Below are positions 43,766-55,120 of a stretch of 64,000 bases of DNA, piece after piece. The stretch's first letter is position 1. Each line of letters begins with the position of its first letter. The stretch comes from Branchiostoma floridae (lineage: Eukaryota > Chordata > Leptocardii > Amphioxiformes > Branchiostomatidae). The stretch lies in assembly GCF_000003815.2 (NCBI RefSeq), contig NC_049979.1, forward strand, positions 2,877,353 through 2,941,352. Direction: 5' to 3'. A program made the translations under genes and the position numbers. Below the pieces are notes generated by a model. It was given only the letters and a program-made list of their open reading frames with translations, did no database searches and had not been told where the DNA came from.

Positions 43766-45021
43766 TTTTCCCTGCAATCTGAAGTTGCAGAACAGCCTAC
43801 GAAACGGCCCAAAAAGACGTGCAAAAAGCCGCACAACACGTCTGCTTGAAGATAGCACAAGATCATCAAACGTTGAAAGAGGCGAAAAGAGGAAGATCAC
43901 AGCGTCAAAGCGCGAGACACTCCCGCCGCTGAGCGTTTCGTGCCAAGAAAAAACGATGTCCGGAATCGTCTCCACCCATCCTCCTGGCGCACACGTGAGC
44001 TGACGCAGGACACAAGCGCCTTGCTGCATCCCGCCTTCTGTAACATGTCTTGATGCGCACGTAACGTTTTAGTTCTCTGAGAATAACGCCACGCTTGCGT
44101 TTTTCCCGATTTCGGAAGCAACCCACGATGTATGTATGCACGTATATATAAATGTATATAACCCCTGCTTGGCTTCACGCAGGGTTGCGCCATATGCTAG
44201 CCTACGCGCGTGACTCCAGCACAGGCCCACATACAGCATACCTGATGATATCGCCTGGCAGCATCGCACGCCTGTCGTCTTGTCCGGAGATTGTTTTCGT
44301 GCCGTGCCTTGCTGTTGCTTGCTTGCACGGGAAGAGGGCGTTAGAGTTCGGCGAATAGATAGCAAATAGGCAAACGTATACACGCACGCACGCACACACA
44401 GACACACACCGTGACATACAAACACACACATGAACGCACGCACACACACGAAACTGATAGCAGGCTCACCGTGGAATATGGTTTTGCGCTGTATACACGT
44501 TTCAAGTTCCTACCTTCAAGTTCTAACGGAATACTAATATGAAGACGCCCTTAACGGAGCCTGGTTGGAGACTACTACTTTCATATACACACATACTTCG
44601 CACACATACAGGGACGTGCTAGCGCTGCTAAACCATCACAGTCACCACGTGGCTGTTCGGGACGGGACACACAGCCACGCGTCGTGCAGAGAGGGAAGTC
44701 GGAGCCTCCCGTAGTCCCTCACAACCATCGCCTCCTGTTTACTGTTTACCCCGGCTCGTACCGGCGATGTTTACCGGTGATTAGCGAGCGGAGGACCCGC
44801 GTTGGTTGGCCGGTGCTCGCGTGGGTCTGCTTAGCATGAAATTAAAGCAGCGACGACTCCGTAATAGGGCGGCCGGATCTATGCAGATTGATGGAACACG
44901 ACAAGACGGCAGGCTAATGTACCCGCGGCAAGCCGCCGCCAAAATCTTATAGCCTTTACGGGGTCAGGGAGGTGTCAGTCTTAATGTTGAAGTCAAGTAA
45001 ATCTAATTGCAATTGGTACAG
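43766..45021. other. Intergenic sequence grading into a CpG-rich zone
   Basis: From about 44640 the sequence becomes CpG-rich and repeat-poor, consistent with a promoter-proximal region for a gene further along the + strand. No exon was recognised before 45022. Confidence 0.4.
44385..44455. repeat. CA/CGCA-rich microsatellite
   Basis: Interrupted ACGCACGCACGCACACACAG and ACACACCG-type runs. Overlapping minus-strand ORFs rich in Cys and Val (CVCVRAC) are microsatellite products. Confidence 0.85.
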
Positions 45022-45084
45022 GCCGCTGTACGGGCAGGCGGGTCCGGCGGAGCGCGGCGACACCATGGAGCTACTGGACACCAG
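45022..45084 (+). CDS. Candidate small exon, unassigned
   Basis: A 63-bp segment between TTGGTACAG and a consensus donor CCAG|GTGAGT in a CpG-rich zone. In the frame g|CCG CTG it reads PLYGQAGPAERGDTMELLDT plus a split Arg codon. Alternatively the ATG at 45065 (CGACACCATGGAG, a near-perfect vertebrate-type initiation context) could start translation as MELLDT. The acceptor has a poor pyrimidine tract, which favours a 5' exon with the start codon over an internal exon. The donor and initiation context are good, but no family was recognised and no partner exon identified, so the call is tentative. Confidence 0.25.
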
Positions 45085-46710
45085 GTGAGTGTGCTGCACC
45101 GCCCCTCTAACGGGGTGCTGGGCGGGGCAGGGCGGGAGGGAGGCCGGGGGCTCCTGTGGACCGGCACGGCGCTAGATCGGATTGTTGTGACTGTGTGTAC
45201 ATGTATGTGAGTTTGTAGATGGGGAAGGTTATAGCCGTGCAGGTGGTGGTGTTACCCGATCCTCTTCCCACGACCCGTCTAGGGGCGAAGCTCGGTAAAT
45301 CATGCCGCAGTCAATATACTTCTCTCTCTCTCCCTACCCGGCCACGCGGCCCGGACCCTCAAACTCTGGTTACAGGCATCAATAATGCAGACAGAGCGGC
45401 GTGCGGGCTCGTCCCGTGGCCGGTCCGGTGGTTCCTCCGACCACGTTAGGTCCCAACCCGCCGCCAGAACTCGGACAGTCCGCTCCCGTTCACTCACTTC
45501 CCGTGCGGGGATCTAATTAGCACCCGGGATTCGCCTCCCGGATTCTTTTGCCCGATTCACCGTAAAAGTTTATGCTTTCACTGATAAAACAATTTCGACG
45601 AGGGCGAACAATGCCGACCACGGCGTTATCACGGACAAAATAGAAACCCAGCCGCTCGAGGTGGCGGGTGGAAAAAGGGAGCGGACAAAACGCTTTCTCT
45701 GCGCCGAGCATTGTTTCCTGTCAGAGTGCCGCGGGAAAGAAAGTGTCCCAACAAAAGGACGGACTGAAAAGCGACGCGGGTCCCTAGCTCGGGTTGGGAA
45801 AAAGGCACTGACCTTCGGGGTTGGACGAAACTACAGGAAACGTTCCGACGACTATTTTCCACCGGTAACTCGAAACCCAGGGGGAACCTAAAGATTCTAA
45901 GACGCCTTTCTTAAAAGTCCGGCTGTTTTCTTGTAAGACGCTGCGTGGTGTAACGGTCCTAGCTTTGGTCTCGTAGCCAGTTCTCGTGCGGCTGTTCGCT
46001 CCTGTGCCATTACCTGTAACAGTTTCAACCCCATCTTCTCCACACAAGCGCACGGGTCTTTCTTATAGCCGTATTGATGCAGACTAAGCGCTGCAGAGGA
46101 CCCGGGGCCCCGATATGCGCCGTGCCCGTAACGTTATTACCATCACAATGGCGACAGCGGATCTGGGTTAGGTTATGTCAACGACACTCCGATCATTGCA
46201 ACATTCTAAAACTTTTTGAACCCGCCGTCATTCCCAATTTCTTTCACGCCCGTGTACAGCGAGGCTCGGCTTTTGTGTGTCGCTCTGAGAGAAGCCGGGG
46301 CGATACAGTGTAGGGTTTCTCTGTTTCTGTCGATCCCAGCCGTTATAATTTGTCAGGATCAACAGGACGCGATCCCGCACGCAAGAGAGGCATCCCTCTC
46401 CTGAAAAATCATCGGGAAGAGGCATAAAATCGCGGATATTGCCTCCGCGAGACATTTCTACGGAGGTATTGATATAGTGGAAGTCGGCAAAAAAATAGGG
46501 TGAGTTATTGGTCTGGAGAGTTAGTCCGCTGCAAGGAGCGCAACGTTTCCCCTTTCGGAAGTTACCAAACTAGCCTAGCAAGCTCTCTGTGTGTCTTTCT
46601 CTAGCCAGTGTAGTTACTAGTTAGTCTGCGAGAGAGTAGCCTGTGATGTAGCCCGGGTCCTGTGTACTGTATGTGCTGTGCGGACATGTTCCGCTCCAGT
46701 GGATCCCTTT
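45085..46710. other. CpG-rich sequence, no gene assigned
   Basis: Largely unique and GC-rich with scattered short ORFs on both strands. It could contain the promoter or 5' untranslated exons for the candidate exon at 46711, but no specific element can be named. Confidence 0.35.
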
Positions 46711-46841
46711 ATGGAGGAAAGTCCGAACGCCGCGCCCCGGACTCGGAACGCATCAATCTTGCCCTCATCACCTCCAGGCCGCGTGCTTCCCGACAACTTC
46801 GAGATGAATTACGGTAGAACGCAGCCAAGGAGCTTCCTAAG
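46711..46841 (+). CDS. Candidate first coding exon, unassigned
   Basis: From ATG 46711 the frame is open for 43 codons plus two bases and ends exactly at AAG|GTAACG; reading on would give TAA at once. The peptide starts MEESPNAAPRTRNASILPSS and ends with NYGRTQPRSFL. Composition (Pro, Ser, Arg, Asn) is that of a disordered N-terminus. An upstream ATG at 46686 in another frame gives a 43-codon frame beginning MFRSSGSLYGGKSERRAPDS with a TAG at 46815, a possible uORF or competing reading. The PRSFL at the end recalls the SNAG motif, but that motif needs to be N-terminal, so I do not assign it. The exon's last 55 bp and its donor are echoed about every 150-168 bp downstream. Confidence 0.35.
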
Positions 46842-47345
46842 GTAACGGGGCAAAGTCTTTAGTTGATGTCTTGGTCTTAAGTTGATGTTTTTTCTGAGGA
46901 ATTAGCCTAAGTACACTAAGTATGTGAGGTACAATTGGAAGAATATTAATTGTTTCCCTACACATGACAACTCCGACATGTGTAGAGCACAACAAAAGAG
47001 TTTCCTACTGTGCTGGGGCATTGTCTTAGGTTGATGTCTTGTGTGTTTTTCTGAGGAATTAGCCTGAGCACATATCTAATGAAATATGTGAGGTACCGAT
47101 GGAAGAATGTTTAATTGTTTCCCTTCAACAACTACGACATGGGTTACAGTAGAGCACAGAAAGGATTGTAGTAAGGTATTGGGGCATTGTCTTTATTGTT
47201 TTTCTTGGGATCGGGGGATTCTAAGCACACATCAAATGAACTATGTACCATTGGAAGAATGCTAATTGTTTCCCTACAACAACGCAGGTATGTGCTATGG
47301 TAGAGCACAGACAAGAAACTTCCTGGGGTTCTGAGGCATCGTCTT
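46842..47345 (+). repeat. Degenerate array derived from the candidate exon end and donor
   Basis: The block CCCGACAACTTCGAGATGAA ... ACGGTAGAACGCAGCC ... GCTTCCTAAGGTAAC at 46788-46846 recurs as CCCTACACATGACAACTCC (about 46957), CCCTTCAACAACTACGACAT (about 47120) and CCCTACAACAACGCAGGTAT (about 47272), each followed by TAGAGCACA and a GGGGCATTGTCTT block. AGCCTAAGTACAC and GGAAGAATGTTAATTGTTTC sit between. A further fragment lies at about 47497-47560. Confidence 0.75.
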
Positions 47346-48180
47346 CACTGTGATCTTATAAATTTTAGTTTATCTTTAAAGAATACTTACAGATAAATGT
47401 GTAAAAGGTGTGACAGGCCGTTCAGTGTAATATAACAAGCTGCTACCGCGCCGCGTGCTGTATAAAAATAGAGATACAGATATTAGAATTGATGATTTTG
47501 TCTTGGAAAGTAGTCTAAGTACACATCTAATGAACTTCACTAGGTACATTTGTACTGAACCATGCAATATACTAGTAGAAATGATTTCGCCAAGTTTATA
47601 GTTTAGAGCAGTGCTTCGTACGAGGCCGTTTTCATGCGGGTGTGCCACTTGCCTTGCTTCAAGGCCTCGCTCGTTCAGTTTTCCTACTGTAATCTAGTTT
47701 CTATTTGATTCATGTATTTCTGTTCGTTTGTTGAGTTGAGTTATTAAGTTGATTTCTGTGTTGATTTACTTCAATCGTTTCTTCATTGCATCAAAATCCA
47801 TTGATTGTCTATTTAACTAGTTAAACTGTAATGTCCACCACAAAAATTGGAGTCACCCAATTTTTCTATTGTTTGTTGTATTAGTTTGTTATGCTTGTGT
47901 AATCTTGACAAGGAATACCTGTTTCACAATGCCTTCCACTGTGATTGAAAAGCACCATTAAGTATTAAATAAACAAGTGATATGTCTTACGATGTTAAGA
48001 ATCTTTGATTATCAGTGTAAAATTTTGATCAAAGGCAAGGCGCTGCGGCATCGTCATTATTCATCTTAAAGATTAATGGATTTTCTTAAAGGAATAAGCC
48101 AACGTACACATCCGGATTAACTTTAATCGATATCATAAAATGCCAATGTCAATTCCAAGATCAAGGAATAAGAAAGCACT
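47346..48180. other. AT-rich sequence, nothing recognised
   Basis: Apart from a fragment of the preceding array (about 47497-47560) no repeat, exon or RNA signal was seen. Confidence 0.5.
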
Positions 48181-48375
48181 AAACTGAAGAAACTATTGTT
48201 TGGTATACCATAATCCTTGCATTCAGTCATTTGTCCAACCTACCTGTCCACTTACATTCATAATGAAGGAAACTTTTATTTTTGGCTAAACTTTTTTCTT
48301 TATTCGCGCGCTCGCATCAGTTTTAAAGTTCCAAAATATATCATACATATAATCAAATCAACGTGGCCTTATCCG
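48181..48375. mobile_element. Foldback element (family C), right half
   Basis: CATTTGTCCAACCTACCTGT, TTCGCGCGCTCGCATCAGTT and ATAATCAAATCAACGTGGCC correspond to the right half of the element at 12667-13055. A poly-C run follows at 48405-48422. Confidence 0.75.
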
Positions 48376-48422
48376 TAGAAATGGCAGCCACGGTCGGAAA
48401 GTATCCCCCCCCCCCCCCCCCC

Positions 48423-50873
48423 ATGTAGCTTTCCGCTGCCGAAGCGTTCTTTTTTCTGAAACCTTTATTCTTAAAACAAATAGTACATTTGTCAAAAAAT
48501 AAGTATTTTTATAACCTATAGCTATTGTACAGGGAGTAATACTAAGCACTAGTGCCCACTATCATATGAGTAAAAGTACATTTGTTAAGCGCAATAGTAG
48601 TAGTATTTCTACAATAATCTACACCTATTGCACAGGTAGTGATAAAAAGTACATGTGTCTCCTATCGCATGAGTTGGTGTACATTTGACCAGCACAGGGA
48701 GGTTGAAACAAGTATGTCTACAAAGTACAGCTATTGCACAGGTGGTGGTAAAAAGTACATGTGTCTTCTATCACATGGATAATGTAGATATATGTGGAGA
48801 AGGAGACCTCAAGCCAACCGTTCACACTTACGCCACATGCATCTTCAGAAAAAAAAGACGCTGGAGCCGCATGTTCCCCGTTTAGGAACTTTATTCGAAC
48901 CAACACACAACAAACATGTTTCGCCGTGTGGCTTCCTCAGTGTTATGGGCTCGAATCTATCTTCTTCTATCACATGGGTAATGGTAATGATACATTTGAC
49001 AAGCTCAAACACTTCGTGACAACCGACTATCTTTCTGAACCATCCGCAGAAATAAGACGTGCGTCTCAAGACAACGGGCTTTCTATAAGGAGCTTGGGCT
49101 TACGTCTTTAAGGAGATCCGGAAAACTGGTCTTTAACTTTAGAACCTATGATTTTTGCTTGAAGAAAGAGCGATAGCCCAGCTAGGGGCTTTATTTGATA
49201 CTTAGGCGTAATGTTCCTTGTGATCATAAGACTTCCTTAGAAATGTGTAGCAATAAGTCAAAGGAGGTGCCTTTGAGGTACATGTAGGCTTGTTTTGATT
49301 TCAAACATTGCCTGATTGCAGTCTATAAACGAGTCAGACAATGGCCAAGGAGCTTTGTAGTGGTAGATTCCACGGTACGTTTGTGTTAATCTTTCGTCCT
49401 GATATTGTTCCTGTAGGAAGACATGTAGCTCTGGGATAGCGCATTATTCATCATGCACAGCGTCAGCGTTACAGTCTAATTTGGTAGCGACCGTAGAACC
49501 TGAGAATCTGGGATAAACACTATCAAGATGAGCGGGAAGATGGTTATAGAATAGTAAGCTCCGCATCGGGCTGTATGAAAGTAGTACTCCTAATAATAGT
49601 CATATTCATCTAGCTAGTCATCTGTTTATCGGTTTGACTGTAAGAGACATGGATACAGCCTTGTCTGCTCATATAGTCACTGACTGTTACAACATGATGG
49701 ACTGTAAAGTTAGAGTTTTTTTTGCACACGGTCACCGCAAAGTCACAGGCCATAGTTTCAAATCGACCACAGTGGGTCAGTGATCTGTCGAAACAAAATC
49801 ACGGAGAAAGCAGTGCGACTGTAAAAGTCGGCAAAGTCAATATCTCAATAACGCACCGTCCATGGCGTCTCAAAGACTGCCAGGTTTCTATCGCTGACAT
49901 ATTGCGCGTGGAGAGAGTCCCGAAATACAAACCTTACTTAATCTTTGTAAGTTCCATCAGGCGGTATTCTGAGTGCGAGTCTTCCTCGGCGGACTTTCTT
50001 AAAGATCATACTAAGAAATCCAAAAATCCCAAGTATCCTCCTTTAGAAATCCAAGTATCCTTTTGACTGTTCTGTAATGTTTCATCCCGTATACATGTAC
50101 GAAGACTGATGGCCACGGGCTCCTTCACAACGAGAGACATGCGTTTTTACGGATCATTAGCGATAATCATACGTTATTGCAGTGTTGCTTGAGTTGTCGT
50201 CCTCTTAGTGTAACTTTGACTTTTCTCGCTCCCTCATTGTCAGACATGGAAATGAAATTTCCAGAATAATTCCCAACCAGTTTCAACTCTTCCACTAGTC
50301 TTGACAGGAGTTTAGACAGTAGGACATTGGGCGGCCGGTAACAATACGAAGTCAGTGGTACAGCGAATAGCGCGACGCGACAACCTACACTTACAGCATG
50401 ACTCCCTTGAAAGGGTGGCGACTTTCCGAATGTTGACCCCGGATTGCGGACATCATCATCATCCGTCTGTGCTGGTTGCACGGATGGCCATGCCTCTCTC
50501 CCTCCATCCTTCCCTATCCTCAATAGCCTCGGGCAGATCTTCAGTCGTGTAGCTAGTATCTTCACAGAGTTTATGTACGTATGTTTTGCGTGGTCTACCT
50601 ATACGTGCATGACCATGTTTGGGAGTCCACACTCGGCCCGAAAGGTGCGGTCTTCACCATTTCATGGGTCAGTTCTGTCCTTGGTGTGGTGCGTGGTTCG
50701 ACATAAACCACTACAATGTCTGGTGAAGTGCGTGGTTCAGAATAAACCACTACAATGTCTATACGAGAGGTGCTAATATTGCTGCCCTATTTCCACTGAG
50801 GCGGCATTGTTTGAGCGACCAACCTGTACAAGTGACCACCTCTACATAAGGACCACCTGGTCATTTATGTACC

Positions 50874-50879
<6 letters not shown>
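48423..50879. other. Intergenic sequence, no gene assigned
   Basis: Includes loose tandem units with AAAAGTACATGTGTCTxCTATC at about 48565-48790 (three or four copies, about 60-130 bp apart) and a direct repeat GTGCGTGGTTCGACATAAAC / GTGCGTGGTTCAGAATAAAC at about 50690 and 50729. A 114-codon ORF at 49722-50066 has no family signature. Confidence 0.4.

Positions 50880-50933
<54 letters not shown>
50880..50933. repeat. (CA)n microsatellite
   Basis: About 26 uninterrupted CA units directly before the 93-bp satellite. The satellite unit itself ends in GCGCACACA, so the microsatellite may have grown from a unit junction. Confidence 0.95.
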
Positions 50934-50936
<3 letters not shown>

Positions 50937-51361
50937 CTACAGGAAACATCGGTTAGTCCGTCTGAAAGCTCTTCTGTATGTAACCTAAGCGCTCGGCAGT
51001 CGCACAGCGGTCTCCCACGGCGCACACAGCTACAGGAAACATCGGTTAGTCCGTCTGAAAGCTCTTCTGTATGTAACCTAAGCGCTCGGCAGTCGCACAG
51101 CGGTCTCCCACGGCGCACACAGCTACAGGAAACATCGGTTAGTCCGTCTGAAAGCTCTTCTGTATGTAACCTAAGCGCTCGGCAGTCGCACAGCGGTCTC
51201 CCACGGCGCACACAGCTACAGGAAACATCGGTTAGTCCGTCTGAAAGCTCTTCTGTATGTAACCTAAGCGCTCGGCAGTCGCACAGCGGTCTCCCACGGC
51301 GCACACAACTACAGGAAACATCGGTTAGTCCGTCTGAAAGCTCTTCTGTATGTAACCTAAG
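50934..51361. repeat. 93-bp tandem repeat, almost five identical copies
   Basis: Units start AGCTACAGGAAACATCGG at 50935, 51028, 51121, 51214 and 51307 (the last as AACTACAGG, and truncated). The first four are practically identical. Because 93 is a multiple of three and the unit has no stop on the minus strand, that strand is open for 169 codons as a 31-residue repeat (LRLHTEELSDGLTDVSCS...). I treat this as a by-product, not a gene: there is no start context, and the frame runs into the CA run. Confidence 0.92.
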
Positions 51362-52597
51362 CCTGAGCATGAAATAAAGACGGGGCGAGAGCGCGGCTGT
51401 ACGCCAAGATAAGGACCCTGCTCTCCTTTAAGTACTTACTTCCAAGACGGCGACGTTATTTGCTGCACAAGGACGCAATTTCTTCCGCCGAGACAGCGTA
51501 GTTCTTCCCCTGTATGGGGTGCGTCTGTCAGGCGGACCGCGTTGTCAGCCGGAATTTCACGGCAGGCCCGCCAAAAGCGGCGCCTCTTTTTTTGCGCTGT
51601 ACTCAAACTCTTTTGCTATACAGTACCAGCCGTTTCAAACAATTTAGAACGCCATAGAGACAGTACATTGGTACTTGTAGAGAGCACTCGAGTCTCATTA
51701 TCTTCTAAATACGGGAATATCTGTTCGTTCCTTATAGACTACGTCAGTCAGCGAGACTGTGTATTGTCCGACAACAGAAATGTCATGCCGGACTGAGCAA
51801 ATTGTAGCGTTATAGCTAGCTTTATAGCATTTGCGTTGTATTGCCAGCTCTTAAAGTAGCCATTCAAATTACCATAAAGAGCCACAAAGTCTAGAAGTTG
51901 CAGTTTTCTGGTTTCCTAGGAGACGGGACTTTTCGTCTTTCTTTCCTCATATTCTATGTCAATCAGCCAGACTTTATGTCGACTTGAATGTCAAGGCAGA
52001 ATTAGCAATATGCGCTATTTTCGTTGTCTTGTCACAAGATAGAAAGCAACAACGATTCGATGTTGCAGTTTTATGGTTGTCTTCAAAAGACAGGGCGTTG
52101 TTTTTTTTCATTCCCTTACACAGCAGTCAACCGTAATCCCATGTCGGACTTCGCGATATGAACTATTGAAAGTTGATGTAAGTTCACAAGGCATAAGGCA
52201 TTCTTGATTTTCAACACAAAAAATTTGGCTTACCCAAAGAGTCGACCAGTCGAAACTTTGGTAAGTCCAATTTTTTTTGTGTTGGAAATTACAGCTTAAC
52301 TTTGTTCATTACTATTTACGTTGTATTGCTGTTTATGAAAGTGGCCATTTCAAACAAGACAGAAAGTCAAAAACGCAACGCTTTACATGGTTTTATGTGC
52401 ACTATGTCTTCAGAAGACAGAAAGCTATTCCTCATAGTCTACTTCAATCGGATCGACTACATTGTCAACCCGAATCCCATGGCGGACTCGGTACAAATTG
52501 CGCTCGTACGTTGTGTTCTTATATCTGCAATAGTCTTCTAAAGGTGGGGTCACACAAGCGTATATATTCAAGTTCGTTTGATGTGCGTATGAAGCTC
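51362..52597. other. Intergenic sequence with a small foldback
   Basis: An inverted pair at about 52207-52285 (TTTTCAACACAAAAAATTTGG and CCAATTTTTTTTGTGTTGGAAA) forms a short hairpin element. Two loosely related segments with AGACAGAAAGxxxxxAAxAACG and GTCAATCxGxxTxACT lie at 51960-52100 and 52340-52490. No gene recognised. Confidence 0.45.
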
Positions 52598-52795
52598 TTA
52601 GTCTCTAGCAGGCTCCACAGGTCGTGGGAAAAATAGTATAAGCTGGACAAATGTAGATACATAACCTGACAGATGAGTTAGCTGAACTAGAAGTATGGTT
52701 AGCGACCCAGCTTACTCGTCACTAACATGTTACCTGTTTACGTTTGTCCAATTTCTATCATTTTTCCAACGAGCCGTGGAGCCTGGTGGAGGCAA
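52598..52795. mobile_element. Foldback element (family H relative)
   Basis: AGTCTCTAGCAGGCTCCACA ... AGCTGGACAAATGTAGATAC at the left pairs with GTTTGTCCAATTTCTATC ... CCGTGGAGCCTGGTGGAGGC at the right. No coding sequence. Confidence 0.75.
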
Positions 52796-53048
52796 ATACT
52801 CCCATGCGCGCCTCATACGGACTTAAATATATACGCATGTGTGACCCCACCTTAACAACTTCAAACGATACACAGAGACGAAGAGGCCCAACTTTGATAG
52901 TCCGGACTTCTCTGTTGGTGTACAGATGGTGCAGTCAGCCGACACGGCTTCAACCGACTCGCTGTTTCCGCTGGAACAAGGTGCTTCGCCTTCAAGAGGC
53001 TCGCATGTCGCGAACCAGCACGGCAAAAACTCACTCTCCATGGCCCTA

Positions 53049-53190
53049 TAGCCTCTACCAGGCTCCGTGGATCGGTGGTCTAATTGTAGAAATTGGACAA
53101 ATAGAGTCAATATAGTACGCTAGGGTAGTGGTGATGAAATGATTCCTCTGGCCGCCCGACTCCGACTAGCCATGGCCAGGGGCAAGTTGC
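53049..53190. mobile_element. Foldback element (family H), left half
   Basis: TAGCCTCTACCAGGCTCCGT, CGGTGGTCTAATTGTAGAAA and TACGCTAGGGTAGTGG follow the 41581 copy closely, but the right arm is missing; a family A element begins a few bases further on. Confidence 0.75.
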
Positions 53191-53196
53191 CTATAG

Positions 53197-53425
53197 GTAA
53201 CGCTAGTTGACCTTTATTCGTGTGGTAACCTGTATCCTTTGTTGATAACAGGGTGCTAGTATTAAGGGATATGGAGTCGACGGACGGCGGTTTCAAACAG
53301 GGGATGTTTTCCAAACATTGCAGTGGTGTGTGAAAGCACCGTCCTTTGATGATATCCCTAAGTACTCAATTTTCAAGATTGACGGATATACGGTTACCCC
53401 TTGGATAAAGGTGAACAACAGTTAC
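53197..53425. mobile_element. Foldback element (family A), complete copy
   Basis: GGTAACGCTAGTTGACCTTT at the left, GGATAAAGGTGAACAACAGT then TAC at the right, with the central GTCGACGGACGGCGGTTTCA palindrome. Confidence 0.8.
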
Positions 53426-54305
53426 ATATTTCGGCTTTATTCCAGGCACTTGTCCGAATGATGACATAGCCCCTATCGTTGATGGCTGGCCGCTAGGAGC
53501 GCGATTGAGTCAGCCTGCACAGACCACAAGTACCGGCAAACAAAAGATGTCAAAACCTTTTGCGATTGATAACATATTTTCGTGAATGTAACATGGAAAT
53601 CAGACTGAGGAGAACGCCCTTAAAACAGTCTGGTAACCTCGTTCGCAGCCTCCTAGGAGGGCCAGTGTTTACCTTTAGAGGGAGCGCGGATTCAATTTTT
53701 TTTGCATGTGTGCCAGGTTCTTATACCCTCTAGAGGGAACAGGCACTATCCCCTTGCATTAAACCTGACCCATATATTGGAAATAGTGACTCAGCGCACG
53801 TCACCACTAGGGGGGTGGTTCCGTGGAAGGAGTTTTCCACGGCAAACCCCCTTCCTCGGCAAACTCCCTTACCAGGCATAAGAAAACTTAGCCAACGTTG
53901 AAAATCGCGAACCTGCTCGCTGTTCCCCAGCCGGCGGTACTTCTCTGACCGGCTTACTCTTCTATATGTTCCATTTCTACAGATTTTCCAGCGACCTATG
54001 AAGTCTCGTAGAGACTAGTCTGCGAAGGAGGCTAGGTTCCGCGCGCTTTCCCCCTGGTGTCGTGCCGACCACCTGTCAGTCATCCCGGTTGCTGAGTGAC
54101 GCGTGGGTAATGCGCGGGGCGGGGAACCCATTTCCGGTAGGCCGTCCCGCGCCTTGTTGTTTACCCAGCTAATCACCACACGAGGCTCCCCAGACAGCCA
54201 GCCAGGCTGGGTAATTGTTTTACAATGAGCCGCGCGCTGTCCGAAGTAGTTTCCAAGCAGACGTATCAACTGAATGAAAAAAAGAGAAGAATTTGGCCAA
54301 ACATA

Positions 54306-54468
54306 CTCTCCAAGGAGAGGTTAGGCTCAGGCTGTTTTTTAAACGTTTTAGTCGTTTTCATCGGGTCTTTCTATTTTGTGTTGTAACGTTATCTTATATT
54401 GTCAAAACATAACCCCTAAAAAACGTTAAAAAAAAACAGGCGGAGCTTAACCTCTGCTTGGAGAGTTG
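54306..54468. mobile_element. Foldback element (family I), complete copy
   Basis: CTCTCCAAGGAGAGGTTAGG ... GGCTGTTTTTTAAACG at the left pairs with AAAAAACAGGCGGAGCTTAA then CCTCTGCTTGGAGAG at the right. Relatives: left part at about 55016-55120, complete at 55889-56035 and a diverged copy at about 60344-60541. Confidence 0.85.
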
Positions 54469-54651
54469 GCCAAACAGGGACAAAGAAGTTGCCGTGGAAT
54501 TTCAGTCAGTCTCTTGTAGTGTATCCAGCCAGCCGGTCAGTTCACCCCCAGGCCAAATTACTCCTACTAGGCTTTTATTCCTAACGGCCAAATTCCCTCA
54601 TACAACTATTCTGCTAGGCCAGAGTCTGGTAGAGACTAGTCCGAGGAAGCA

Positions 54652-54963
54652 GGGGATAGTAGCGACCCAACCTCTGCTTGCCTATGTCAGCTCCTCGTCA
54701 TCTCCAAACAGATACTGGGGGCAGAATCGTGACGGTTGTCTGACAAGACCTAGTCTGTGTAACACAAACTCCGCTGTCCAGGGCCGGCGGATGTTTAGCG
54801 GGCTGCTATAAGCGAGATTAAATCAGGCTAGACAAGACCCAAAATCTGATTCCACGCCCCCAGGCGCACTCAGAAACCGTCACGAATTTCTCCGGCCCCA
54901 AGTCTCGTTTGGAGATTACAAGAAGCTGACATGAGAGGTTGGGACTCGCTACTATCCCCTTGA
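54652..54963. mobile_element. Long foldback with about 85-bp arms
   Basis: Left arm: GGGGATAGTAGCGACCCAAC, GTCAGCT, ATCTCCAAACAGATACTGGG, CGTGACGGTT. Right arm (reversed): AACCGTCACGAATTTCTCC, CAAGTCTCGTTTGGAGAT, AGCTGACATGAGAGGTTGGG, TCGCTACTATCCCC. The central 130 bp are unique. The right arm is followed by CCTCTGCTTGGAGA, the family I end. Confidence 0.8.
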
Positions 54964-55015
54964 CCCAACCTCTGCTTGGAGAAAAGTTTGGATGACCTGT
55001 GTTTTGGGGAAAACT

Positions 55016-55120
55016 ACTCTCCAAGCAGAGGTTAGGCTCCGGCTGTTTTTTAGTAGTTTTTATCGGGCTTTCTATTTTGTATTGTATCTTGCCGTGTCAA
55101 AACCGAACATGTTGCAGTCA
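55016..55120. mobile_element. Foldback element (family I), left part
   Basis: TCTCCAAGCAGAGGTTAGGC, GGCTGTTTTTTAGTAG and TATCGGGCTTTCTATTTTGT. The right arm is not visible nearby. Confidence 0.7.

Noticed and set aside
46816-46841. PRSFL motif as a SNAG repressor domain
   Set aside because: SNAG must be at the extreme N-terminus; here it would be near residue 40, and no zinc fingers are in view.
49722-50066. 114-codon + strand ORF with a TTT|GTAAGT inside
   Set aside because: Possible donor but no acceptor or recognisable domain; length is within chance for a 64-kb window.
50861-51370. 169-codon minus-strand ORF with a 31-residue repeat
   Set aside because: It exists only because the satellite period is a multiple of three and one strand lacks stops; it starts without context and ends in the CA microsatellite.
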